Part shown: piece by piece, positions 27,084 through 35,536 of the stretch
How the letters are laid out: each line of letters begins with the position of its first letter
Numbering within the stretch: position 1 is the first letter of the stretch
NCBI GenBank assembly: GCA_002840435.1
Contig: PHAT01000003.1
Location: 1-64,000, forward strand
Source: Deltaproteobacteria bacterium HGW-Deltaproteobacteria-6
GTDB taxonomy: Bacteria; Desulfobacterota; Syntrophia; Syntrophales; Smithellaceae
Direction: 5' to 3'
Length of the DNA stretch: 64,000 bases
Position numbers and translations under genes: made by a program
Notes under the pieces: generated by a model
Databases searched by the model: none
Told to the model about the DNA's origin: nothing
The model's input: only the letters and a program-made list of their open reading frames with translations

Positions 27084-27659
27084 ATGTTCACAATGCCGCT
27101 CCATAGAAAATTTTATAATCGCCCGACACTCACCGTCGCACGCGACCTCCTGGGAAAAAAACTGACCCGGCGAATCAACGGCGCGGAGCTGTCCGGAATC
27201 ATTACCGAGACCGAAGCCTACCTGGGAACAAAGGACAGCGCCTGCCATACATACGGGGGGAAAACCCTTCGTAATGCAGTTATGTTTGGCCCACCGGGCC
27301 ATGCCTATGTGTATTTTACTTACGGCCTGCATTACCTGTTGAACATGGTGACGGAAGAGGAAGGCAATCCCTGCGGCGTTCTGATCCGGGCGATTGAACC
27401 GCTTTCCGGTCTTTCCGAAATGCGGACGCGCCGCAAACAACCTGATAAGCTTCTGACCAACGGGCCCGCCAAATTGTGTCAGGCGCTGGACATCACCAGA
27501 TCTTTTAATGGCTGGGACCTGACAAAAGGCATGCACTTATGGGTGGAAGATTTTCAAGCAGTCGCGCCTGAGTCTGTTTTATCCACGCCCAGAATCGGGA
27601 TTGATTACGCCCAGAAGAAAGACAGGGAAGCCCTTTGGCGATTTCTGATCCGTTCCTGA
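27084..27659 (+). CDS. mpg: 3-methyladenine DNA glycosylase (AAG/Mpg family)
   Basis: Removes alkylated purines from DNA by base excision. A 191-aa protein with the family blocks DLLGKKL, GIITETEAYLG (catalytic Glu), MFGPPGHAYVYFTYGLHYLLN and GPAKLCQALDI. An in-frame ATG at 27093 (MPLHRKFY) is an equally good start. It is divergent from the fabD operon and would share the palindromic region, though nothing links their functions. Confidence 0.93.
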   Translation: MFTMPLHRKFYNRPTLTVARDLLGKKLTRRINGAELSGIITETEAYLGTKDSACHTYGGKTLRNAVMFGPPGHAYVYFTYGLHYLLNMVTEEEGNPCGVLIRAIEPLSGLSEMRTRRKQPDKLLTNGPAKLCQALDITRSFNGWDLTKGMHLWVEDFQAVAPESVLSTPRIGIDYAQKKDREALWRFLIRS

Positions 27660-27698
27660 ATATCCTGGCAGCCTGAAGGCCACATGAGGGCGCTACTC

Positions 27699-28772
27699 CT
27701 AATCCTCTGATGTTTTCCGCTTTTGTTCTTCCTGAGAAAGTTCCAGCAGCAATTTCCAACTGGCCAGAAAAAATGCGGCAACCACCGGCCCCAGAACAAA
27801 TCCGGAAAATCCGAAAACCGCAATACCTCCCAGCGTGGAAAGAAAAATCAACAATGAATGCATCTGAATATCTTTGCCCAGCAGAATGGGCCTGAGCAGA
27901 TTATCTATGGAACTGATCACGATCGCTCCGAACACCAGAATGGCAATACCCTGCCAGATGTGTCCCAGAAGCAACATGATGATGCCTGCCGGCGCCCAGA
28001 TAATCGCATTGCCGATGGCCGGCACAATGGAAAGACCGATCATCAGCACACCCCAGACCAGCGCCCCTTCGATGCCCGTGATATAAAAGACCAGACCGCC
28101 CAGCAATCCCTGAATACCTCCAATGACAAAGGTAAACTTCAGCGTGGCCTTCGACGTCACAAGGAACTCGGAGATGAAGGTATCCAGATGACGCCTGTCC
28201 ACCGGCATGTAATGAGCGATGGCATCGACAAAATCATCTCCGTCGCGTAGAAAGTAAAACAGGCAGTAAAGCATCACGGCAAACTCGACGAAAAAAACAA
28301 TCGTATTTCCCGTGAAGGCGGACAGGTTGGAGACAAGGAAATTGGTGGCAACTTTTAAAAGTTCAATGGATTTATCCGTAATAAATTGCTGATCCAGGTC
28401 GAACCGGGCCAGAATCGGGTGCTGACTCAAAGCGTTGAGCATGCCGGTAAGTGAATTCATCCAGGAACCCCTGCTGGAATTGATCGAAGTGTATATTTCA
28501 AGAGATTCGCCAACCAGCAAAGTGAGAAGGAGCACAACCGGTAAAATAAATGTGATTAATACAGCCCCGAGCGCGAGACCGGCAGAGAGATTGGGGCTTT
28601 TTAATTTTCGATGCAGCCGTCCATACAACGGAGCAAAAATCGCAGCCAGCAAAACCGCCCAGAAGATCGCAAAGAAAAAAGGTTTCAGGATATAACCGAA
28701 TAAGAGCGTAACGATCCCCAGCAAAAGAAACAAGATTAACGTGGGAAAACCGGCAAACAGTTTATCAAACAT
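27699..28772 (-). CDS. AI-2E family transporter (PerM/YdiK type)
   Basis: A 357-aa polytopic membrane protein with about eight hydrophobic segments. It opens with two adjacent helices (FPTLILFLLLGIVTLLFGYI). Family signatures include VIGGIQGLLGGLVFYITG and WGVLMIGLSIVPAIGNAIIW. Such proteins were named for autoinducer-2 export, but many act as ion antiporters, so the substrate is open. Start ATG 28772 follows AGAGGT; it is convergent with mpg. Confidence 0.88.
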   Translation of the reverse strand: MFDKLFAGFPTLILFLLLGIVTLLFGYILKPFFFAIFWAVLLAAIFAPLYGRLHRKLKSPNLSAGLALGAVLITFILPVVLLLTLLVGESLEIYTSINSSRGSWMNSLTGMLNALSQHPILARFDLDQQFITDKSIELLKVATNFLVSNLSAFTGNTIVFFVEFAVMLYCLFYFLRDGDDFVDAIAHYMPVDRRHLDTFISEFLVTSKATLKFTFVIGGIQGLLGGLVFYITGIEGALVWGVLMIGLSIVPAIGNAIIWAPAGIIMLLLGHIWQGIAILVFGAIVISSIDNLLRPILLGKDIQMHSLLIFLSTLGGIAVFGFSGFVLGPVVAAFFLASWKLLLELSQEEQKRKTSED

Positions 28773-28800
28773 GGCATACCTCTTATGGTGTCAGACCTTC

Positions 28801-29721
28801 CTAGAAAAACGGATTCATTTTACTTCTTCTGCGGTAAAAACTTAACTGCAATTGCCGTCTGATGAGGACGGATTTCACATGAATCACCCGGTAGCTGTAA
28901 CGGATATTCTTTCCCAGGCGGTCCGGATAGGCCCCGGCATGAACATTCAGTTTGGCTGTACTTGCAGCCACCTTTCGAAACAGGTTGATTTCTTTGCCGA
29001 CCACACAGACGCCGCCGTTCTTTACGGCATCAAGCATTGCGGGACCTGATTTTTCGCAGGCCGCATAGGTCACGACCTTACCCATATGATACAGCGAATG
29101 GCCGTCACTGCCCCCGGTAATCGCTTTTTCCAGATGCAATCCCAAACGCGCGCACCGTAAATTCCAGCGATGAATATTTTCGGCATTAATGACTTCCACC
29201 CCGTCCACGGATTCCAGAAGACGACCCAGTCGGGACTCATCGAAATTAATATTACAAATGCCGGTATAGGCCACGCAGAAGGGATGCGGGAAAATCGTCA
29301 CGGAAGGAAAGAGCCTGGCGCAATGGATAATTTCTTCCATGCTCAGTCTGGTGGAGCTCATAATGTCCCGCCCGAGGAAAGGTTTGATGTACTTGGTATA
29401 AAACTTCTTTAAATGCTGGCGCGTGTAAAAATACACCAGGATGTGCGTGCCCTCGCGTGATGTAATCTCTATCCCGGGAATAAACGGCACATCTTTGTAG
29501 TTATCCATTTCCAGAGCGCCCCGGATGTCATTATGATCGGTGATGGCAATGCCGATCCCCAGAGCACGCGCCCGCGCGGCAATTGCCTGTACGGAATCGC
29601 GTCCATCCGTGTAACGCGTATGAAAATGCATATCAAAGACGGCATGACTCTTGCGCAAAAACGCAAGATCAGGTTTTTCAAATGCTATTTTTTTACCAGC
29701 CTCATCCGCCGCCATCATACC
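28801..29721 (-). CDS. PHP-domain metal-dependent phosphoesterase
   Basis: A polymerase-and-histidinol-phosphatase fold hydrolase of about 306 aa. Metal ligands are in FDMHFHTRYTDG (HxH), ITDHNDI and IPGIEITSREGTHIL, and FPHPFCVAYTG. Family members hydrolyse small phosphates or nucleotide ends. The start is uncertain: ATG at 29721 or 29718 lies next to CAGGGTGG; 29751 is also possible, and a longer frame reaches 29805. The C-terminus is rich in Arg and Lys. It is divergent from the HD-domain gene. Confidence 0.82.
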   Translation of the reverse strand, partial: GMMAADEAGKKIAFEKPDLAFLRKSHAVFDMHFHTRYTDGRDSVQAIAARARALGIGIAITDHNDIRGALEMDNYKDVPFIPGIEITSREGTHILVYFYTRQHLKKFYTKYIKPFLGRDIMSSTRLSMEEIIHCARLFPSVTIFPHPFCVAYTGICNINFDESRLGRLLESVDGVEVINAENIHRWNLRCARLGLHLEKAITGGSDGHSLYHMGKVVTYAACEKSGPAMLDAVKNGGVCVVGKEINLFRKVAASTAKLNVHAGAYPDRLGKNIRYSYRVIHVKSVLIRRQLQLSFYRRRSKMNPFF

Positions 29722-29860
29722 ACCCTGCTTGTAAATTCCGATCACTGCCATATTCTTGAAACAGTTAACACATATCAACAATAATCTCAAACAGGCCGCA
29801 GACAATTGTTTGCGTGGAAAACCAGGACTGTGATATGATTACTCCGTAAAGGAGGTATCC

Positions 29861-30412
29861 TTGAAAAACGATTTGACCTTTTTTTTGAAAGCCCTGAATT
29901 TTTCCGCCGGAAAACACCGCCATCAGAGAAGAAAAGACACTGCCGCCTCGCCCTACATCAATCATCCGATCGAAGTCGCCAATATTTTATGGACGGTCGG
30001 CGGGGTTTACGATGAGAGCACGATCATTGCCGCCATCCTTCACGACACGATTGAAGATACGGACACAACCCCTGAAGAAATTCGCCTGAGCTTCGGCGAC
30101 GATGTTCTGGCTTTGGTGCTGGAGGTGAGCGATGATAAAAGCCTGCCCAAGCAGGAAAGAAAACAAAGACAGATTACACACTCGCCGCATCTGTCCTGGC
30201 GGGCCAAACAAATAAAACTGGCGGATAAAATATGCAATGTCCGTGACATGGCTTTCGCTCCACCTTCTCAATGGCCGAGGCAACGGAGGATCGATTACCT
30301 GCAATGGGCCCAGAATGTGATTGACGGTCTGCGGGGCGCCAATGAAAAGCTGGAACAACACTTTGACGACACGCTGGCCGCAGCCAGACAAACCCTTACC
30401 GAAGAGACATAA
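29861..30412 (+). CDS. HD-domain protein, ppGpp-hydrolase (MESH1/SpoT-HD)-like
   Basis: A 183-aa stand-alone HD hydrolase. The metal-binding signature is ILHDTIEDTDTT (HD about residues 61-62), with an upstream H in YINHPIEVA and a following KLADKICNVRDM. This is the pattern of the SpoT hydrolase domain and of small alarmone hydrolases. No synthetase domain is present. The start is TTG 29861, well supported by AAAGGAGG. Confidence 0.85.
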   Translation: MKNDLTFFLKALNFSAGKHRHQRRKDTAASPYINHPIEVANILWTVGGVYDESTIIAAILHDTIEDTDTTPEEIRLSFGDDVLALVLEVSDDKSLPKQERKQRQITHSPHLSWRAKQIKLADKICNVRDMAFAPPSQWPRQRRIDYLQWAQNVIDGLRGANEKLEQHFDDTLAAARQTLTEET

Positions 30413-30451
30413 TAACCATCGGTGAAAAACTATTTGAAAGTCATCCCGGTG

Positions 30452-30505
30452 ACCCGGCACTTGTGACCTTCAGGTTACGTGTGACCTTCAGGTTAAGCGC
30501 CGGGT
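30452..30505. repeat. Tandem GTGACCTTCAGGTTA repeat inside an inverted repeat (dispersed repeat copies 2 and 3)
   Basis: GTGACCTTCAGGTTA occurs at 30463-30477 and 30481-30495 (18-bp period). Flanking arms ACCCGGC (30452-30458) and GCCGGGT (30499-30505) are perfectly complementary. The core matches the hairpin at 10302-10337 in inverse orientation, which suggests an REP-like intergenic family. Confidence 0.6.
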
Positions 30506-30556
30506 TGCAGAGTTCAATAACGTCATCCTGACATGACGCGCTTTGGAATACTTTGG

Positions 30557-32260
30557 TCACTTCACGGTCATACCCACAACTTTGTAGTTAAACTCGTAAT
30601 TCAGCGCGCCGCTCCAGTCCTCGGCAAAGACGCCTTTGTAACGTGTGCCGTAGACAGGCCCGACAGGCTTGCCGTAAGTATAAAACCAGTTCATGATCGG
30701 CGATCCTGAAAATCCCAGCGCGATCCAGTAAGCGCCGGGCATTAAAACCGGCTTCTCCTTATCGGCGAAGACAAAGTCCACCCAGCGGTAACCGGGCTTG
30801 CCGGATATATCATCCAGGTTGATCATCTGCGTTGTAAATAAAGGATCGCCGGGCTTGCCCCCTTCATCCTTGAACACATCCACCCAGAGCCAGCCCTCGC
30901 CGCCGAATTTATGAAGAGCCAGTCCTACTTTATGAAGCGTCACCGGCTTTGCCAATTCAACAACCTGAGCATACTGCGTAGCGTTAGTGGTGACATACTC
31001 CGCCGTTTCCACCAGAAAATTACGGGACATTTCAAAAGAACCCTTTCCCTTGTCTTTGGTCACACGGGGAAAGGCGAAGTCAATATTTTCGGGAAATTCC
31101 GTGTTGCCGTAAACATAAGGCACATTGTAGCGCAGCTCTTTCTTTTTGTCGGCGGAAATCACAATCGGAGGAGGCGGAGGAGGAGGCATTTCTATTTTCT
31201 TGAACTGCGCCTGAACATTGGGCCCCAGAAGAAGATTTTTCGGACCGTAGTTCTGGCGCGTAGCCGATACTTTTGTGGAATCGGAAAGGAATGTGCCGCC
31301 AATGTTTTCCTGCAGCTTGGGTTTGGTGCGCGCCCCGGCACTCTGTGCCCAGCGGACCAGACCGTCATTTTTTGTTTCGTTATTATCGACGCCTACTTCG
31401 ATGCGGACAAAGCGGTTGGAAATGAAAAACTGCATATTCTGGGGATCATAGGGAATCCAGCCCAGATCGGGAAACCAGACCTCCACCCAGGAATGCCTGC
31501 CCTGCCCCATTTTAAACGTCAGGGTACCCTTTTCCCAGGCCACATTAAACGGCTGATTCATGGTGACGCCGTTGACAATCCGCACCGGAACCCCGACATT
31601 CCGCAGAAGCGCCGCGGTCAGGTGAGAAAAATTCTGGCAGTTTCCCTTGCCGGATTGCAGGGAATAAAGCGCGTCGTACTGTACGGGAGGATTAACGTAG
31701 CGGACATGATCCACCACCCAGCTCACCACTCTCTGGACGGCATCGAACTGTGTTTTGACATCTTTGGTCAGTTTGAGTGAAAGCTCCCGTATGGCCGGAT
31801 CATTCGTCTGCACCTGTTCGGAAGCCTGCAGGTAAACTTTGAGATGATCGGGCACTTTGGTGAGCGGAAAAGGCGCCTCCGAGTCAATGGCTTTCAAGCC
31901 GGTATTGGTTTGAGCGTCGAAAGATATGACGGCGTCAACAATCCCCGGCACCGTGGTCCAGGAAGCCTGGATGATCTTATTGCCGCGGGCGTCGGTGTTT
32001 TCCGTTCTTTCCTCGGCCTCCGGCGTAAATTTGACTTTAAAATTAGTGATCTGCTGTTTGTACGTGGGAGAATCAAAGCTTTCAGGCGCGACAAAGCTTA
32101 AAGTTAATTTTCTCATGGAATCGCCGGCCGTAATCTGATGCTGCAATTCGTAATGGATCGTGGATGCCATATCGCCCTTCACCGTAAAATTCTCGGCCAG
32201 AACAGGTCCGGATGTCATAAGCAGCATGATAACAAGAATGGCTTTCAGGCTTTTCATCAT
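30557..32260 (-). CDS. Exported transglutaminase-like protein
   Basis: A 567-aa protein with a signal peptide (residues 1-22, ...SGPVLA). The transglutaminase/protease-like core has a full triad: C208 (GKGNCQNFSHL), H256 (RHSWVEVWF) and D272 (IPYDPQ). A proline run (about residues 360-370) then leads into a C-terminal beta-rich region that looks like a carbohydrate- or protein-binding module. Bacterial members of this family are usually peptidases rather than cross-linkers. It has its own start at 32260 behind GGGAGA and is not in an evident operon. Confidence 0.85.
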   Translation of the reverse strand: MMKSLKAILVIMLLMTSGPVLAENFTVKGDMASTIHYELQHQITAGDSMRKLTLSFVAPESFDSPTYKQQITNFKVKFTPEAEERTENTDARGNKIIQASWTTVPGIVDAVISFDAQTNTGLKAIDSEAPFPLTKVPDHLKVYLQASEQVQTNDPAIRELSLKLTKDVKTQFDAVQRVVSWVVDHVRYVNPPVQYDALYSLQSGKGNCQNFSHLTAALLRNVGVPVRIVNGVTMNQPFNVAWEKGTLTFKMGQGRHSWVEVWFPDLGWIPYDPQNMQFFISNRFVRIEVGVDNNETKNDGLVRWAQSAGARTKPKLQENIGGTFLSDSTKVSATRQNYGPKNLLLGPNVQAQFKKIEMPPPPPPPIVISADKKKELRYNVPYVYGNTEFPENIDFAFPRVTKDKGKGSFEMSRNFLVETAEYVTTNATQYAQVVELAKPVTLHKVGLALHKFGGEGWLWVDVFKDEGGKPGDPLFTTQMINLDDISGKPGYRWVDFVFADKEKPVLMPGAYWIALGFSGSPIMNWFYTYGKPVGPVYGTRYKGVFAEDWSGALNYEFNYKVVGMTVK

Positions 32261-32389
32261 AAAGCGTCTCCCTTGTCGGATATTTGAACGAAGAAATAAT
32301 AGCTGAGGTAAGCAATGAATGTCAACAGAAACAAATTCTGTCTTTACTTAGTGAATACATCAGCTTAACAGGCTTGGGCAAAATTGTAA

Positions 32390-32417
32390 TTGACAATGAA
32401 CCATTTATGGATAAGTT
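32390..32417 (+). promoter_or_regulatory. Predicted promoter of the HesB-like selenoprotein gene
   Basis: TTGACA (32390-32395), 16 bp, TAAGTT (32412-32417); about 50 bp before the start codon. The -10 box is only a partial match. Confidence 0.45.
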
Positions 32418-32466
32418 AGCGAAAAGTTTGATGTCGAAAAGACATCGTTAATAAGGAGGAGTATAA

Positions 32467-32778
32467 ATGCTGACAGTTACAGACAAGGCCTTGGAAGTCA
32501 TTAAGGACTTTCTCAAGGACAAAAATGCTGATGCGGCGATTCGCATAACCATGTCAATGGGGTGATCCGGGCCCGCTTTGGGTATGGCTCTGGACGAGCC
32601 TAAGAATGAAGATGAAGTGATTGATGAAAAAGGAACGAAATTCATCATTGAAAAAGATCTATTCAACCAGGTTAAACCGATCAACATTGATTTCATTACG
32701 ACGCCTCAGGGGGCAGGTTTTAAATTGACAGCCAACCTGGCCGAAGGTGACGGTTGCGGTTCCTGCAGTTGCCATTAA
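32467..32778 (+). CDS. HesB/IscA-like selenoprotein with in-frame UGA at codon 33
   Basis: A 103-aa iron-sulfur-type protein if UGA at 32563-32565 is read as selenocysteine. The frame runs from ATG 32467, behind AAGGAGG, through MSMG-U-SGPALGMALDEP to GCGSCSCH and TAA. The position of U33 is that of the first conserved cysteine of the HesB/IscA fold, and HesB-like selenoproteins are known from deltaproteobacteria. A hairpin right after the UGA (32566-32573 with 32586-32594, 12-nt loop containing GGG) fits a bacterial SECIS. A normal gene finder would keep only codons 38-103. It is monocistronic, with a strong terminator. Confidence 0.88.
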
Positions 32779-32784
32779 TGAAAA

Positions 32785-32815
32785 GGGGGGAGAAGATTCT
32801 CCCCCCTTTTTTTTT
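32785..32815 (+). terminator. Strong intrinsic terminator after the HesB-like gene
   Basis: GGGGGGAGAA (32785-32794) pairs perfectly with TTCTCCCCCC (32797-32806), then nine T. Confidence 0.92.
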
Positions 32816-32821
32816 GACATT

Positions 32822-33724
32822 ATGATTCAAGACGACAAAATTATTCAAAAGCTCGACACAGCCGACGATCTGTTGAAACAGGGGAAGTACGGGGAAGCCA
32901 TCGCCCTTCTCGAAAACATTCACGGAATTTATCCCCGGGAAGAATCCGTGCTGCTTCGTCTGGCCTGGGCGTCCTGGGATAACGGAGATAAAGCATGCGC
33001 CATTTCCTACTGGGAAATGCTGCTGGATCGGGAACTTCAACGCAAAGTCTTCACCGGGTTCGCCTATGATGAGCTGGTGCGGATCTACAAGCAGGAACGT
33101 CAAAATGAAAAACTGGTCGCTCTTTGCGAAAAAGCCGTGAGCGTTCAGACGCAGGATGTCGGGCTGCTGGAAGAACTGGGAACAGCCTATTTTCTGGCCG
33201 GCCGGAGCGATAAGGCCTGCGACGTTTTTAAAAAACTCGCGTCGCTGGAAGAAGACAATCCTGCTTTCTGGTGCCGCCTGGGCGAGGCTCTCTTTGCCGC
33301 CGGACGCGCAGAGGAGAGTGAAACCGCTTATTTGCAGGCGGGTAAAATTGATCCGGAGCAGGTTGACCGTTATTATTTCAAGATAGCCGATTTGTTTGCC
33401 AGAGACGGACGCCACGCCGAGGCTAAAAGACTGCTGGAAAAATGCACTGCCGCCAACCCGTCTCAACCGCTATATTACTGTTGCCTGGGAGATGAACTGA
33501 TTGGCCTGGGCAAGACCGATGAAGCGCTGCTTGCCTACGAAACAGCCGCCAGACTCGATCAGGGCAGCGCCGGCACTTACTACAACCGGATGGGCAATAC
33601 CTTCATGAAAGAAAAACTATTCGGCCGGGCGGCCGCTGCTTTTCAAAAAGCCATTGACTACGAAAACCTGCCTCCCTACTGCCAGAATCTGGCAGCGGCA
33701 CGTAAGGCCCTGGGGCAAACATAA
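32822..33724 (+). CDS. TPR-repeat protein
   Basis: A 300-aa soluble protein made of tetratricopeptide-like helical repeats; clear units include LLKQGKYGEAIALLENIHGIYP, GTAYFLAGRSDKACDVFKKLA and GDELIGLGKTDEALLAYETAA. No signal peptide, so probably a cytoplasmic scaffold. The start is the ATG at 32822 (MIQDDKII), just 6 nt after the terminator T-run and without a ribosome site; an upstream frame to 32747 runs through the terminator hairpin. Translation may be leaderless or depend on read-through. Confidence 0.8.
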   Translation: MIQDDKIIQKLDTADDLLKQGKYGEAIALLENIHGIYPREESVLLRLAWASWDNGDKACAISYWEMLLDRELQRKVFTGFAYDELVRIYKQERQNEKLVALCEKAVSVQTQDVGLLEELGTAYFLAGRSDKACDVFKKLASLEEDNPAFWCRLGEALFAAGRAEESETAYLQAGKIDPEQVDRYYFKIADLFARDGRHAEAKRLLEKCTAANPSQPLYYCCLGDELIGLGKTDEALLAYETAARLDQGSAGTYYNRMGNTFMKEKLFGRAAAAFQKAIDYENLPPYCQNLAAARKALGQT

Positions 33725-33771
33725 CCGGCATAAGACACCATGCGGCAAGCCGGCGCCGTCAGGAAAAACGG

Positions 33772-34284
33772 CTAAACTTTTTGCTGTTTGCGTAAAATGC
33801 CATTAAACACATGATAAAAACTTTCATGCTCCGCTAAGGCTTTTTTAAAGATAGTCTCAATGTTATCCACCTGGCTTTTATTGATGATGACATTGACGCT
33901 TTTATTGTAAGCCGTCATATTATCCAATGTTTTCAAAGCCGCGCTGATCAGCACGACAAAAGTCTGCCTGCGGGTAACCATCGGCAGGCCTTCCAGATTC
34001 CACACAATGCTGTTTACATTGCCGGCCGGCGTATCAAAATTTTCATTGACGACTATGACGTTGAAAATTTGAAAACGCATGAATTTGATAGCCTCTCCGC
34101 AGGACTTCGCTTCCACAACAGCGTATCCCTTGCTTTTCAGCATGCTGACTATTTTTTCCCGGGCGGCGGGGTCCTGTTCACAAACCATAGCCGTATCGCC
34201 TTCCGGCGCCATGAAACCAAAAGGACGGCCTTCGGCATCATCCATTGCACCCGCAGGTGCCGCTATTGTCGCTTCAGCAGACAT
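33772..34284 (-). CDS. Pseudo-receiver domain protein beside pilU/pilT
   Basis: A 170-aa protein with a CheY-like fold in residues 30-160 (TAMVCEQDPAAREKIVSML). The phospho-acceptor Asp is replaced by Asn (VVNENFDTP, N80), and the acidic pocket is reduced to one Glu and Asp. It should not be phosphorylated normally. Start ATG 34284 is set by AAAGGAGA; a longer frame to 34302 has none. It is 39 bp after pilU in the same direction, so it may control pilus retraction or twitching. Confidence 0.75.
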   Translation of the reverse strand: MSAEATIAAPAGAMDDAEGRPFGFMAPEGDTAMVCEQDPAAREKIVSMLKSKGYAVVEAKSCGEAIKFMRFQIFNVIVVNENFDTPAGNVNSIVWNLEGLPMVTRRQTFVVLISAALKTLDNMTAYNKSVNVIINKSQVDNIETIFKKALAEHESFYHVFNGILRKQQKV

Positions 34285-34323
34285 TACTGATCTCCTTTGC
34301 ACTAAATTACCGGCAAGGCATTT

Positions 34324-35517
34324 TTATTTTTTCTGCCAGGGCGGAACACTGACCTGAGGCTTGCCGTACCCCTGGTCCACTTCCAGTTTTCCGATATCCG
34401 TTGTTTTTTCGCCACGGGTGTTCTTGATGGCGTCAATACCCCTGTTGACGTTCGATTTATTGGAGGCGTAAGCCTTGGCTGTATCTTCGGAAATCATTCC
34501 CTTTTGATAAAGATCGACGATGCAGCTGTCAAAGCTCATCATCCCGAAGGCCTTGCTCTGTTCCATAATATCGTAAAATGATTTCCCTTCGGATTCCCCG
34601 TGCAGAATCGTATCTTTCACCCGCAAATTGGATCCCAGGGCTTCAAAAGCAGCGACACGTCCGCCGCCTTCCTTGGGCAACAGGCGCTGGCAGATGATCC
34701 AACGCACGGTATCCGCCAGACGGATGCGGATTTGATTTTCTTCCTCCGAAGGAAACATGCCCAGGATACGATTGATGGTAGAGCCGGCGTCAACCGTGTG
34801 AAGCGTGCTCAAAACAAGGTGGCCGGTTTCCGCGGCGGAAAGCGCGATTTCCACGGATTCGCGGTCGCGCATTTCACCGACCAGCACGACTTTGGGCGCC
34901 TGGCGGAGCGCGGCGCGCAGGCCGCTGGAAAAGTTGTCGAAGTCCTTACCCATCTCCCGCTGATTGATGGTGGCCTTTCTCTGCCGGTGCGTAAATTCCA
35001 CAGGATCTTCCAGTGTAATAATATGGATTGATTTCTGCTCATTTATTTCGTTAATCACGGCGGCAAGCGATGTGGATTTACCACTGCCCGTGGACCCGGT
35101 TACCAGCACAATGCCGTTTTTTTCGCCGGCGACGCGGTAATAGGCATCCGGCAGCTTCAAGTCCGCGCAGGATGGTATCGTGGTTTCCAGTTTTCTTAAA
35201 ACAATCGAGTAATGACCGCGCTGTGAGAAAATATTGACGCGGAACCGGGCAACACCGGGCAGTTCATAGGATAAATCGCAGGAGCCTGTGGTCAGCAGAT
35301 CATTGAGAAGACGGTGGTCCTGATTAATCAGGTTCAAGGCAAAAATTTCCGTTTGAAACGGCGTTAATTTTGTAAAGGGCGGCGTCAGATCAACACCTGT
35401 CAACTGGCCTGAAGCTTCCACCTGAAAAGGTTTATCCACCGTCAGATTCAGATCGGAAATGCCGCGATGAGACTCCAGCATTTTCATCAAGATATTATCA
35501 ATTTCCTGTTTTCTCAT
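34324..35517 (-). CDS. pilU: PilT/PilU-family retraction ATPase (PilU-like)
   Basis: A 397-aa secretion-type hexameric ATPase for type IV pilus disassembly. Walker A GSTGSGKST lies near residue 140, the Asp box in ITLEDPVEF, Walker B in VVLVGEMRDRE and the His box in STLHTVDA. The long C-terminal tail (about residues 345-397, ...YGKPQVSVPPWQKK) is typical of PilU rather than PilT. It is 20 bp after pilT. Confidence 0.88.
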   Translation of the reverse strand: MRKQEIDNILMKMLESHRGISDLNLTVDKPFQVEASGQLTGVDLTPPFTKLTPFQTEIFALNLINQDHRLLNDLLTTGSCDLSYELPGVARFRVNIFSQRGHYSIVLRKLETTIPSCADLKLPDAYYRVAGEKNGIVLVTGSTGSGKSTSLAAVINEINEQKSIHIITLEDPVEFTHRQRKATINQREMGKDFDNFSSGLRAALRQAPKVVLVGEMRDRESVEIALSAAETGHLVLSTLHTVDAGSTINRILGMFPSEEENQIRIRLADTVRWIICQRLLPKEGGGRVAAFEALGSNLRVKDTILHGESEGKSFYDIMEQSKAFGMMSFDSCIVDLYQKGMISEDTAKAYASNKSNVNRGIDAIKNTRGEKTTDIGKLEVDQGYGKPQVSVPPWQKK

Positions 35518-35536
35518 AAGTAAACCTCGATATGTC

